From positions 186,001 through 250,000 of the forward strand of contig JAEIOD010000004.1 of assembly GCA_016342415.1 (NCBI GenBank): a stretch of 64,000 nt of DNA, in the 5' to 3' direction. This DNA comes from Clostridiales bacterium. GTDB lineage: Bacteria; Bacillota; Clostridia; Peptostreptococcales; Acidaminobacteraceae. Below, piece by piece: positions 50,133 to 58,254 of the stretch; within the stretch, counting starts at the first letter, position 1, and each line of letters opens with the position of its first letter. The translations under genes and the position numbers were made by a program. The notes below the pieces were generated by a model. The model was given only the letters and a program-made list of their open reading frames with translations, searched no databases and was not told where the DNA came from.

Positions 50133-50232
50133 TACAAATCACCACCATATTTATCCGTTAATATTATCTGTCTCTTTATTTTACGTTTGTAAGAATAATC
50201 AGTCAAGCTTTGTTGCGAATATTTAAACACTC

Positions 50233-50922
50233 TTAATTATCAGCAGACATCCCTTTCTTGATATAAGTCATATCATTCATAGATAGTATTTTATAGTCTC
50301 CGTCCTCATACACAACTTTTGAGATACTTGAATTTTCTAAAGGTACTAAGGGATTCAAGTCATCACTCATCTCTCTGAGCAATGTCATTATCGTCACACC
50401 ATGAGATACTATAAGAACTTTTCCACCACCCATGCTCATAGACTCTTGTACAATTCTATCAAGTTCCGATTTGGTTCTTGTTATCAGCTGTTCCCAGTTT
50501 TCAGCTTGACCACTGGTGTCTAAAGCAACATTAAGATCTAAAAACGCCTTGATGTCTGGTTTCTTATGAAAATTTTCAATCGAGAAACCGCCAACAGATG
50601 ATAGTTTATCCCAATAGACCTGGTTCAATTCACCTTCATGATCACCAAAACATACTTCTCTTAACTGTTTTCTTTTTTGTATTTTAAGATTAGTCTGACC
50701 GCTGTTTTCAAGGACAATCTTTGCAGTTTCAATGGTTCTGCCACTATCACTCGTATACACACTGATAAACTTTTGATCCCTAAGACCTTTTCCTAAGAAA
50801 GATGCAATCTCAGTACCTTCATCTGTTAAAGGTGTATCCGCCCAACCCTGCATTCTGTCAGCTGTATTAAGCATTGTCTTTCCGTGTCTTGCAAAGTAAA
50901 GTTCTACTGATAGTTTTTCCAT
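50233..50922 (-). CDS. Histidine phosphatase superfamily protein (PGM-like)
   Basis: A 229-residue histidine phosphatase. The first catalytic histidine is in FARHGKTMLN (the usual RHGxT motif, residues 11-15); QGWADTPLTDEG is also typical, and the second histidine is in VSHGVTIMTLL. Such enzymes remove phosphate from sugars or nucleotides; the fold does not tell the substrate. It starts 27 bases after the SurE-like gene and lies 100 bases before licT. It may help recycle phosphosugars or phosphorylated intermediates. Confidence 0.88.
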   Translation of the reverse strand: MEKLSVELYFARHGKTMLNTADRMQGWADTPLTDEGTEIASFLGKGLRDQKFISVYTSDSGRTIETAKIVLENSGQTNLKIQKRKQLREVCFGDHEGELNQVYWDKLSSVGGFSIENFHKKPDIKAFLDLNVALDTSGQAENWEQLITRTKSELDRIVQESMSMGGGKVLIVSHGVTIMTLLREMSDDLNPLVPLENSSISKVVYEDGDYKILSMNDMTYIKKGMSADN

Positions 50923-50949
50923 ATTTCCACCTTCATTACAGTGTTCTGT

Positions 50950-51927
50950 TTAATTTTTTGCTTCAAGTTCTCCAAGTACAGACTGCATGTAATCCACTTT
51001 TTCCTGTTCCGCATTCCAATTGGCATCTATAACAGTCATTGTCACAAAACCTCTCATGGCTTCACTTAAATCCGTTTCTACTTCAGGATCTGCTATTTGA
51101 CTTTGGAACTTCTCCATTTCCATCGAGTTGAAAATGCCACCTTTTTCCTCATCGTATGCATAGTTTTGGAAATCAGTATACACTTCTTCATTTTCGATAA
51201 ACTTAACACCTTGAATTTCTTCATAGGGTACTGCAGGATAATTAATACTTACACCAGTACCTAAAGGCATCAACATGTTTCCAGCTTTCCACTCATCATT
51301 TAATTTTTTAACCATATCTACTGTAAATGCAACAGCTGGTTCCATGAATGATTCTAAATCAGGACCACCAAGGTAACTCAAACTCGCTGCAATCGCTGGA
51401 TAACCATGTCTAACGGCTCTAGCTGCACCTCCAACAGTACCCGAGTTGAACTGAACCTCTCCAAAGTTTGGTCCATCATTAACACCAGAAACCACTAAAT
51501 CAGGTTTTTCAGGCATTATGTAATTCACTGCAACCTTAAAACAATCAGTTGGTGTCCCTTCAAATGCATATTTGTTGTCACCATACTCTACAAGTTCATG
51601 TGCTTCTTTGTTCCATTTGATAGATGTTCCAGTACCACTTTGATTTTCGATAGGTGCTACCATCCAAACATCAAAACCTTCTGCTTTAAGATCATCAAAT
51701 AACATTTGACATCCCATAGCATCGAAACCATCATCGTTTATAAGTAAAATACGCATTGGGCGATCAGCTCGTTCTTCAACTGAAACCCCGTTATCTACTA
51801 ACATCACTTCTGGTGTTATCGTTGCAGCTTGTGATTCTTCAGCACTTCCTGTACACCCGATTAGAGATGTTGTCATCAGAGTTAATGCTAAAATAAAACC
51901 AGCCAGTCTTTTAAACCTCTTACTCAT
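50950..51927 (-). CDS. SurE-like 5'/3'-nucleotidase, secreted lipoprotein
   Basis: A 325-residue protein with a lipoprotein signal (FILALTLMTTSLIGC, acylated Cys25) and a SurE catalytic domain: ILLINDDGF with the metal-binding Asp pair, VVSGVNDGPNFGEVQFNSGT and VGGAARAVRHG. SurE enzymes dephosphorylate nucleoside monophosphates and are usually cytoplasmic with about 250 residues; the export signal and extension are unusual and suggest work at the cell surface. Tandem RAT/terminator elements precede the gene, so it seems to be under antitermination by the LicT encoded two genes downstream. Confidence 0.88.
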   Translation of the reverse strand: MSKRFKRLAGFILALTLMTTSLIGCTGSAEESQAATITPEVMLVDNGVSVEERADRPMRILLINDDGFDAMGCQMLFDDLKAEGFDVWMVAPIENQSGTGTSIKWNKEAHELVEYGDNKYAFEGTPTDCFKVAVNYIMPEKPDLVVSGVNDGPNFGEVQFNSGTVGGAARAVRHGYPAIAASLSYLGGPDLESFMEPAVAFTVDMVKKLNDEWKAGNMLMPLGTGVSINYPAVPYEEIQGVKFIENEEVYTDFQNYAYDEEKGGIFNSMEMEKFQSQIADPEVETDLSEAMRGFVTMTVIDANWNAEQEKVDYMQSVLGELEAKN

Positions 51928-52090
51928 GTTGCTCCCCCTTTACCTCTTGATTAATAATTGTTTAATTTATAAATACGTTACGACTTTCTTTAATAATTCC
52001 GTAAAAACGTTTTCCTTGTCCAGAAAGCAATTTCTCATTTGCATAGTTACATGGATAAAAGCAGTGTACGATTCTCTAGAAAAAAGGTAC

Positions 52091-52161
52091 AAAAAAACCT
52101 CGACAAACTATGGACTATATCCAAAGTATACGAGGTATTGCCTGCATCGCAGTAACAATCC
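52091..52161 (-). promoter_or_regulatory. Second RAT/terminator element upstream of the SurE-like gene
   Basis: On the minus strand GGATTGTTACTGCGATGCAG starts at 52161 and runs into AGGCAATACCTCG. ACCTCG pairs with CGAGGT (52102-52097) across a loop, followed by T7, forming the terminator. It is the closest of the pair to the SurE-like ATG (about 165 bases away) and the best match to the RAT consensus. Confidence 0.85.
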
Positions 52162-52164
52162 AAA

Positions 52165-52253
52165 TATAAAATTAAAAAGAAAGACCTTAAGTAGCAAAAG
52201 AAACATGATTTCTTTCGTTAATTAAGGTCTTGCCTGCCGAACAGTCACAATCC
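52165..52253 (-). promoter_or_regulatory. First RAT/terminator element upstream of the SurE-like gene
   Basis: On the minus strand GGATTGTGACTGTTCGGC starts at 52253 and runs through AGGCAAGACCT. AGACCTTAA pairs with TTAAGGTCT (52230 to 52182), with an inner GAAA/TTTC stem, followed by T-rich bases: a terminator overlapping the RAT. Together with the second element it forms a double checkpoint. Confidence 0.85.
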
Positions 52254-52277
52254 AAATATGGAATTATTCTTATGTAT

Positions 52278-52307
52278 ATATTACTATTTCTTCACATTTA
52301 ATGTCAA
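52278..52307 (-). promoter_or_regulatory. Sigma-A promoter of the SurE-like/licT unit
   Basis: TTGACA (52307-52302) and TAATAT (52283-52278) are 18 bases apart on the minus strand. Transcription would start about 20 bases before the first RAT, which is the right place for an antitermination leader. Confidence 0.7.
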
Positions 52308-52556
52308 GTATTTTTTCTGGACTATTTTAGGTGTAAATATTTCTAACTTCCCGTAAGCCTTCTGGTTTGTTTGTTTCAAGCTTTTAGTTTTCCTAAAAAT
52401 AGTTATATATGATTACCTTTTTATATCATTTGATAAGATATCATCCATTTCTGAATCACCTTTTTAATACAAATTTTCCCACCTAACAGACTTGGAATTT
52501 CTTTTATAAGAATAACTTATTCATCATGTCTGTCACATTAAATCTTCCAAAAGTAT

Positions 52557-52585
52557 TTGTTGAAATGAAATTTTACGGGTATAAT
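52557..52585 (+). promoter_or_regulatory. Sigma-A promoter before the glycine riboswitch
   Basis: TTGTTG (52557-52562) and a perfect TATAAT (52580-52585) are 17 bases apart. A start near 52592 places the riboswitch at the 5' end of the RNA. Confidence 0.65.
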
Positions 52586-52599
52586 ATGTTCAATTACAT

Positions 52600-52765
52600 A
52601 AAGACAGACGACATTAACGAGAGATGCTTAGCAACCGAAGATGCAATAAACACAACGTCAAGAGTGTTTAGAAACTTTCAGGTCCACGAATCGTTAACAG
52701 ATGGTACTCTGGAGAGTCTAAATGGGCACCGATGGGGCAAAACTCTCAGGTTGAATACAGAGAAA
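52600..52765 (+). promoter_or_regulatory. Tandem glycine riboswitch
   Basis: Two aptamers are seen. Aptamer 1 (about 52603-52702) has GAGAGATGC, ACCGAAGATGCAA, CTTTCAGG and ACAGATGG. Aptamer 2 (about 52703-52763) has CTGGAGAGTC, CACCGATGGGGCAAAACTC, TCTCAGG and ACAGAG. These are the conserved blocks of the gcvT element, which binds glycine and usually raises expression of glycine-cleavage genes. The gene behind it is the dihydrolipoyl dehydrogenase, the L-protein of that system. An 81-codon frame across this region is not a gene. Confidence 0.9.
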
Positions 52766-52814
52766 TATTGACGCTTATTTGGTGTGAATATTTTTTTAGT
52801 TAAAGGAGGAATTT

Positions 52815-54200
52815 ATGAAAGATATTATTATTATAGGAGGCGGTCCTGGTGGTTACGAAGCAGCAATCAGGGCTGCACAACTTGGTGCAGAAGTGTTGTT
52901 AATTGAAAAAGATAGAGTTGGTGGTACCTGTTTAAACCGCGGTTGTATCCCGACTAAAGCATTATACAGAAATGCAGAAATTTTAAAAAATGTAAAAGAA
53001 GCCGACCATTTTGGTATTGAGATTCCCAGTTACTCACTTAATGTAGGTAAAGTTCAAGCCAGAAAATCAGAAGTTGTCAACTCTTTGGTCACCGGCATTG
53101 AACACTTGATCAAAGCCAATAAAATCGAATATCTAAAAGGCACAGGTAAACTCATTGACAACCATACAATTGAAGTCAAAACCGACGAAGGCATCACTTC
53201 TGTTAAAGGCAAACATATTATCATTGCAACAGGATCAGAATCAAGCATACCACCAATTGAAGGTGCTACTTTACCAGGGATTTATGGTTCTAATGAAATA
53301 CTTGAGTTTGATCAAGTACCTGAGAAATTAATCATCATCGGTGCTGGTGTTGTCGGTGTAGAATTTGCCAACATCTTCAATACTTTTGGATCAGATGTCA
53401 CTTTGATGTTACGTGGTGATTTGATCATTAAATCAGAAGACAAAGAAATCAGCAAACGATTGGCTTCATACTTCAAAAAAAGTGGTATTAAAATAGTAAA
53501 TAAAATTCAGTACAAACAGATCAAGAAAGAGAATGATACATTTACAGTCACTGTAGAAGGCAAAAAAGGTGAAGTCAGCTATACTGCAGACCGCATCTTA
53601 ATGGCTGCTGGTAGAAAACCTAATACACAAAACATCGGCTTGGATCAAGTCGGTATCACCTATACAAAAAAAGGCATTACTGTAGATGATCACTACCGAA
53701 CCAATATAGAGAATATTTTTGCCATTGGAGACGTAAACGGCATCTTAATGCTGGCACACGTCGCTTCACATCAAGGTATATCGGTTGTTGAGCGTATCAT
53801 GGGTAAAGAGCCTACCATCAATCAAAACCTTGTACCAAATTGTATCTTCACATTCCCTGAAGTCTCTAGTATTGGAGAATCGGAAGAGTCATTAAAATAT
53901 AAAGGTCTTGAATACAACACCAATAAGTTTAACTTTATGGCCAACGGAAAAGCATTAACACTTGGTGAAGGAGATGGATTTGTAAAGGTCATTGAAGCCA
54001 ACAAGAAACTGGTGGGTGTTCATATACTAGGACCTCACGCCTCCGACCTTATACATGAAGCAGCCATTATTCTTAATCAAGGACTCAGTGTTAAAGATGT
54101 GGCAAATACCATTCATGCGCACCCTACTCTATCAGAAGCTTTTGTAGAAGCGGTACTCGGTCTTCATAACGAAGCCATTCATCAAACACCTAAAAAGTAA
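52815..54200 (+). CDS. lpdA: Dihydrolipoyl dehydrogenase
   Basis: A 461-residue flavoprotein disulfide reductase that oxidises the dihydrolipoyl arm of the H-protein or of 2-oxoacid dehydrogenases with NAD+. FAD motif IIIGGGPGGYEAA; redox-active disulfide GGTCLNRGCIPTKAL (Cys41/Cys46); NAD motif GAGVVGVEFA; C-terminal base pair HAHPTLSEAF. AAAGGAGG precedes the ATG. The glycine riboswitch before it points to a role in glycine cleavage. No gcvT, gcvP or gcvH is in this window. Confidence 0.96.
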   Translation: MKDIIIIGGGPGGYEAAIRAAQLGAEVLLIEKDRVGGTCLNRGCIPTKALYRNAEILKNVKEADHFGIEIPSYSLNVGKVQARKSEVVNSLVTGIEHLIKANKIEYLKGTGKLIDNHTIEVKTDEGITSVKGKHIIIATGSESSIPPIEGATLPGIYGSNEILEFDQVPEKLIIIGAGVVGVEFANIFNTFGSDVTLMLRGDLIIKSEDKEISKRLASYFKKSGIKIVNKIQYKQIKKENDTFTVTVEGKKGEVSYTADRILMAAGRKPNTQNIGLDQVGITYTKKGITVDDHYRTNIENIFAIGDVNGILMLAHVASHQGISVVERIMGKEPTINQNLVPNCIFTFPEVSSIGESEESLKYKGLEYNTNKFNFMANGKALTLGEGDGFVKVIEANKKLVGVHILGPHASDLIHEAAIILNQGLSVKDVANTIHAHPTLSEAFVEAVLGLHNEAIHQTPKK

Positions 54201-54214
54201 TTTTAAAAAATATT

Positions 54215-54244
54215 AAGATGTGATGTTTATTACATCTTTTTTTT
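54215..54244 (+). terminator. Terminator after lpdA
   Basis: AAGATGT and ACATCTT form a stem with a 10-base loop, followed by a T run, 14 bases after the stop. Confidence 0.8.
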
Positions 54245-54490
54245 AGATTTCAAAGGATGCGTTCTCTAGCTAGGGCCGCTTATTTTTAATATGAAATTGA
54301 TTTCAAAAGCAGAATTTTAAAGGTTTTATGAAAATATAATATATAGTGATTAAGTCCAAATTCAGGATATAGTGATAAATCATGGGGAATTAACCGCAAA
54401 ATACTGATAAAACTCATGAAAATTTGCATTAGAGGTGATTCTAATATAAACTTGCTAAGAGTGCTGAACTCAAATGAAAGTAGGTTAATC

Positions 54491-55846
54491 TTGAAAGTAA
54501 TGATAATAGGCGCAGGTAAACTTGGAACTAAATTAGCGACCGCAATGGTGAATGGAGAAATTCATGTCACAATAATGGACAACAATGCATTGGTACTCGA
54601 TCGATTAAAAGATCATATGGATGTGCTAACCATAAATGCAAACGGTGCAAGAAAAGAGGTTTTACTAGAATTAGAGATTCACAAGTACGATTTAATCATC
54701 TCAGTTACGAGCAATGATGACACAAACATTCTGATTAGCTCCATGGCTAAAAAACTTGGATGTAAAATTTCAATTGCAAGAATTAGAAATCCGGAATATG
54801 CCAACCAACTGGATTTCTTTAAAGAGTTGTACAATATTGACCATGTTATCAATCCCGAACTGGCAACATCAGATGAAATCTTAAGGTACTTAATGGAAGA
54901 ATATACATTCCACTTCGGTGATTATGCTCAAGGTAAAGTTTCAATTGTTAACTTTAACATCAAGAACTTGCCTGACTTTGTAGATAAAAAAATATATGAA
55001 CTCGATACAATTAACAATTTGCTGATTGTGGCCATTTCAAGAAATGGTGACATCATCATTCCACATGGTGGTACTGTACTTCAGGAAAATGACTTCATTT
55101 ATGTTATTGGTCAAAGAGAAAACATTAAAATCATCGCTAAAATTTTGAAAGCTTCGATTGATAAGAAAGTGACTAAAAAAGTCATGATCTTAGGGGGCAG
55201 TAAAATTGGTTACTATTTAGCTGAAAAACTTTCTAAAAAGGGCATCAACGTAAAGATTATTGAACCGAATTTAGAGAGATGCAGAGAACTTGCAGATAAA
55301 CTCGACGAAAGAGTTTTGGTTATTCATGGAAGTGGTACAGACGTTAACTTGCTTGAAGAAGAAGATCTGGCCGAAATGGATGCTTTCATTGGTGCTACCG
55401 GGTACGACGAAGAAAACTTATTCATGTCACTACGTGCCAAACAACTTAATGTTGGAAAAGTTATCGCTAAAATCTCTAGACAAAGTTATGTACATATCAT
55501 TGAAAAGTTAGGAATTGATTTAGCAATCAATCCTGTTAACATTACGGCAAGTGATATCCTTAAATACATTAGAGGCGGTCGAGTTGTTTCTGTTTCATTG
55601 TTATTGGATGGACAAGCTGAAGTAACTGAAATTATAGCTTCGAAACATTTACAAGTATTGAATAAGCCAATTAAAGATCTTAACTTACCAAAAGGAATCA
55701 TCGTGGGTGCTATAGTTCATAAAGGTCGTGTCATCATTCCGAATGGGGATTCAAAAATCCTGGTTGGTGATAGAATCGTTGTATTCTCGTTGCTTTCTGA
55801 AGTACCAGCACTTGAAACGTTCTTTAAGTTGAAGGAAGGACGATAG
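54491..55846 (+). CDS. trkA: Trk potassium uptake regulator TrkA
   Basis: A cytoplasmic ring-forming protein that gates TrkH according to NAD(H) and nucleotide. Two RCK-N domains are seen (MIIGAGKLGTKLATAM and MILGGSKIGYYLAEKL), each followed by an RCK-C domain. The start is probably TTG 54491 (LKVMIIG) with AGGT before it; the in-frame ATG at 54416 lacks a ribosome site and adds residues with no family match. The ATG at 54500 is a second option. The stop TAG is directly followed by the ATG of trkH. No c-di-AMP riboswitch was recognised in the 290-base gap upstream. Confidence 0.92.
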   Translation: MKVMIIGAGKLGTKLATAMVNGEIHVTIMDNNALVLDRLKDHMDVLTINANGARKEVLLELEIHKYDLIISVTSNDDTNILISSMAKKLGCKISIARIRNPEYANQLDFFKELYNIDHVINPELATSDEILRYLMEEYTFHFGDYAQGKVSIVNFNIKNLPDFVDKKIYELDTINNLLIVAISRNGDIIIPHGGTVLQENDFIYVIGQRENIKIIAKILKASIDKKVTKKVMILGGSKIGYYLAEKLSKKGINVKIIEPNLERCRELADKLDERVLVIHGSGTDVNLLEEEDLAEMDAFIGATGYDEENLFMSLRAKQLNVGKVIAKISRQSYVHIIEKLGIDLAINPVNITASDILKYIRGGRVVSVSLLLDGQAEVTEIIASKHLQVLNKPIKDLNLPKGIIVGAIVHKGRVIIPNGDSKILVGDRIVVFSLLSEVPALETFFKLKEGR

Positions 55847-57295
55847 ATGAATTACAAAATTATATTTAAGGTACTTGGTTATTTATTGTTAATCATTGCT
55901 GCTGGAATGGTGGCACCATTTCTAATTGCATTGTTTGTTGGACAATCAGATGCCATCCCATTTGCAATCAGCATATTCTTAACAGCGAGTACCGGGTTTA
56001 TACTGACACGAATACCAATTGTAAAAATGAAAATTAAAGCCAAAGAAGGTTTGGCTATTGTTACATTTGGGTGGATTTTTGCTTCCATCTTTGGAGCTTT
56101 ACCCTTTTATCTTTCTGGTAGTATTCCTTCGTTCGTGGATGCATTCTTCGAGACCGTATCGGGTTTTACAACAACCGGTGCAACAATCATTAAAGACATT
56201 GAAGTTTTACCGATGGGGATCCTATTTTGGAGATCCTTCACACACTGGATAGGCGGAATGGGTATATTGGTAGTTGCCGTTGCAGTACTGCCCCTTATGG
56301 GTGCCGGAGGATTTCATGTTTTTAAAGCAGAGAGTCCAGGACCAATTGCTGATAAAATTGTACCCAGAATAAAAGATACAGCAAAGATACTTTATACCTC
56401 ATATATCATCATCTCACTTGCAGAGTTCATATTACTGTTGTTTGGAGGTATGACAGTATTCGAGTCAGCAGTACATACCTTCGGTACACTCGGTACAGGT
56501 GGTTTCTCAACTAAAAACTCCAGTATAGGAGGATTTGATAACTCTTACATATTTATTGTCATCTCAATCTTTATGATCATGTCAGGGGCGAATTTCTCGC
56601 TTTATTACGACCTTTATAAAGGCAAGTGGAAGGAAGTTATTAAAAACAGTGAGTTAAGGTTGTATTTATCCATAATTGCAATCAGTGTATTGGCAATTAC
56701 CATTAATATGAACAGTCATCTATACCATAATATATTTGAATCATTTAAACATTCATTGTTTCAAGTAAGTTCAATCATTACAACTACAGGTTACACAACT
56801 TTTGATTATGAACAATGGACTACTTTCTCTAAAGGCATCCTCTTCATGTTAATGTTTGTTGGTGGTAGTGCAGGATCTACTGGTGGATCAATCAAAGTGG
56901 TTAGGATCTTGGCATTAATCAAACTAATCAAAAGAGAGTTAACAAAGATTCTTCATCCAAGAGCTGTGGTATCTGTCAAGTTCGGTAACAAACCACTTTC
57001 AGAAGACACCCTACTCAACATTTCAAGTTTCTTTATGTTATACATGTTGATCTTTATAATAGGATCAATCATTATCTCACTTGAAGGTATTGGATTCATG
57101 GGCGCAACAAGTGCTGTTGCTGCAACACTTGGTAACATCGGACCTGGTTTTGGATTTGTTGGACCAACCAATACTTATGCTGATTTCTCTGATGCCAGCA
57201 AATTACTGTTATCATTCTTTATGTTATTGGGTCGATTAGAGTTATTTACAGTCATCGCACTCTTAACACCGAAGTTTTGGAGAACTGAATTATAA
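55847..57295 (+). CDS. trkH: Trk potassium uptake channel TrkH
   Basis: A 482-residue channel with four pore loops. The filter-like segments are seen in VSGFTTTGATI, TLGTGGFSTKN, SSIITTTGYTTFDYE and ATLGNIGPGFG, and the intramembrane loop GGSAGSTGGSIKV lies before the last pore. HWIGGMGILVV is a family mark. It forms the K+ path gated by TrkA; the two genes abut with no gap, so they are co-translated. Confidence 0.95.
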   Translation: MNYKIIFKVLGYLLLIIAAGMVAPFLIALFVGQSDAIPFAISIFLTASTGFILTRIPIVKMKIKAKEGLAIVTFGWIFASIFGALPFYLSGSIPSFVDAFFETVSGFTTTGATIIKDIEVLPMGILFWRSFTHWIGGMGILVVAVAVLPLMGAGGFHVFKAESPGPIADKIVPRIKDTAKILYTSYIIISLAEFILLLFGGMTVFESAVHTFGTLGTGGFSTKNSSIGGFDNSYIFIVISIFMIMSGANFSLYYDLYKGKWKEVIKNSELRLYLSIIAISVLAITINMNSHLYHNIFESFKHSLFQVSSIITTTGYTTFDYEQWTTFSKGILFMLMFVGGSAGSTGGSIKVVRILALIKLIKRELTKILHPRAVVSVKFGNKPLSEDTLLNISSFFMLYMLIFIIGSIIISLEGIGFMGATSAVAATLGNIGPGFGFVGPTNTYADFSDASKLLLSFFMLLGRLELFTVIALLTPKFWRTEL

Positions 57296-57302
57296 AATCT
57301 TG

Positions 57303-57324
57303 GGATCATATTTCGATATGATCC
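57303..57324 (+). terminator. Terminator after trkH
   Basis: GGATCATAT and ATATGATCC form a 9-bp stem with a TTCG tetraloop, followed by T5. Confidence 0.93.
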
Positions 57325-57428
57325 TTTTTATATAAAAAACTAGGTATAATTTATACTTGTTTAACTTTACTTTTTTAGTTCACTTTGTTACTCTTATATT
57401 AAACAAACAACTATGAAAGGATTATCTT

Positions 57429-58037
57429 ATGAAATATACAGTCACTATGTTTTCTGATTTTTTATGACCATATTGCCATATCGGCAAAGGTATTGTCGAA
57501 GAACTGAAAAAAGATTATGATATAAAATTAGTGCATCGAGGATTTGAAATACACCCCGAGGTCCCTGAAGATGGTATGCCATTGACAGATTACTTCCCTA
57601 ATGCACATCAAATGTTTGGTCAATTGAAGGCCATGGGTCAAAGTTATGGAGTTAAGTTTAACACTCTGATGATGATGCCCAATACAAATAAAGCACTGCA
57701 ACTTGCTGAATATGCTAAGTCAGTTAATAAATCAAATGAATTTAATACGGCAATTTACAAAGCGACTTTTGTTGATGATATCAATATCAGTTTGATTTCA
57801 GAACTAAAGAAAATAGCGTCATCCGTTGGTATCTCAGAGTCTGAAGTCGATCAGGTCTACGCTACCTCTAAATACAAAGATATTTTGGAAAATAACAAAG
57901 TTTATTGCCAGGAGCAAAATATCACAAGTGTACCAACCTTTATAATCAATGATCAAATTTCACTAGTAGGTGCTCAAAGCCCGGATCGTTTTAAGGATGT
58001 TTTTAATAAACTGGAAAATAAAACAACAACATTTTAA
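57429..58037 (+). CDS. DsbA/FrnE-like selenoprotein with UxxC active site (TGA at codon 13)
   Basis: ATG 57429 follows AAAGGA at seven bases. The frame reads MKYTVTMFSDFL, then TGA (57465-57467), then PYCHIGKGIVEELKK, and continues to 58037 without another stop, 202 residues in all. In FrnE-type DsbA proteins this place is SDFVCPFCYIGK, so the TGA stands exactly at the first cysteine of CxxC; selenocysteine there gives UPYC. The rest of the family pattern is intact (GFEIHPEVPEDG, ATFVDDINIS, SVPTFIINDQISLVGAQ). Possible SECIS hairpins start directly after the TGA. Annotating from the inner ATG (57531) would lose the active site. The organism must own selA-D genes for this to work; none are in the window. 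Confidence 0.85.
57468..57493 (+). promoter_or_regulatory. Possible bacterial SECIS element
   Basis: Two alternative hairpins follow the TGA. ATATC (57478-57482) pairs with GGTAT (57489-57493) around the loop GGCAAA, which begins 16 bases after the TGA with two G, as expected for bacterial SECIS loops. Alternatively TTGCC (57473-57477) pairs with GGCAA (57483-57487) around ATATC. The first fits the known distance rule better. Confidence 0.5.
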
Positions 58038-58040
58038 AAC

Positions 58041-58075
58041 AAAAACCTCTAGCCAATTATGAACTAGAGGTTTTT
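58041..58075. terminator. Bidirectional terminator
   Basis: AAAAACCTCTAG and its complement (12 bp) around an 11-base loop, between the selenoprotein gene and the convergent tRNA. Confidence 0.9.
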
Positions 58076-58080
58076 TTATG

Positions 58081-58156
58081 TGGTAGTCGATGCGGGACTT
58101 GAACCCACGGCTTCTACCATGTCGAGGTAGCACTCTACCAACTGAGTTAATCGACC
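58081..58156 (-). tRNA. tRNA-Val (GAC), with C at position 33
   Basis: A 76-base cloverleaf with encoded CCA: acceptor GGTCGAT/ATCGACT, D stem ACTC/GAGT, anticodon stem CTACC/GGTAG, T stem GTGGG/CCCGC with loop TTCAAGT. The anticodon loop is TCGACAT, giving GAC for valine. Position 33, nearly always U, is C; the first acceptor pair is G-U; and the usual G10-C25 is A-U. A weak or decaying tRNA is possible. The aminotransferase gene upstream ends with its own terminator, so the tRNA needs its own promoter. Confidence 0.82.
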
Positions 58157-58214
58157 ACATATCAATAGTTTACAATAAAACAAGAAAATAATCAATCATA
58201 AAGTAATAGTTATA

Positions 58215-58244
58215 AAGGCAGTCTAGAACAATCTAGACCGCCTT
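58215..58244. terminator. Terminator after the aminotransferase gene
   Basis: AAGGCAGTCTAGA and TCTAGACCGCCTT form a 13-bp stem with one mismatch, about ten bases after the minus-strand stop. Confidence 0.75.
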
Positions 58245-58254
58245 CTATTCATTA

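Noticed and set aside
52526..52771. An 81-codon open frame before lpdA
   Set aside because: It lies across the tandem glycine riboswitch and has no ribosome site; the conservation seen there is that of the RNA.
54250..54490. A c-di-AMP (ydaO-type) riboswitch before trkA
   Set aside because: Such switches often precede potassium genes, and GGGGAATTAACCGC looked suggestive, but I could not find the other conserved blocks or a terminator stem.
57531..58037. A 168-residue DsbA-like protein starting at the inner ATG
   Set aside because: This start removes the active-site motif. The frame continues upstream through a TGA to an ATG with a good ribosome site, so it is better read as a selenoprotein.
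57963..58160. A 65-codon minus-strand frame
   Set aside because: It runs through the tRNA gene and the terminator and has no family resemblance.
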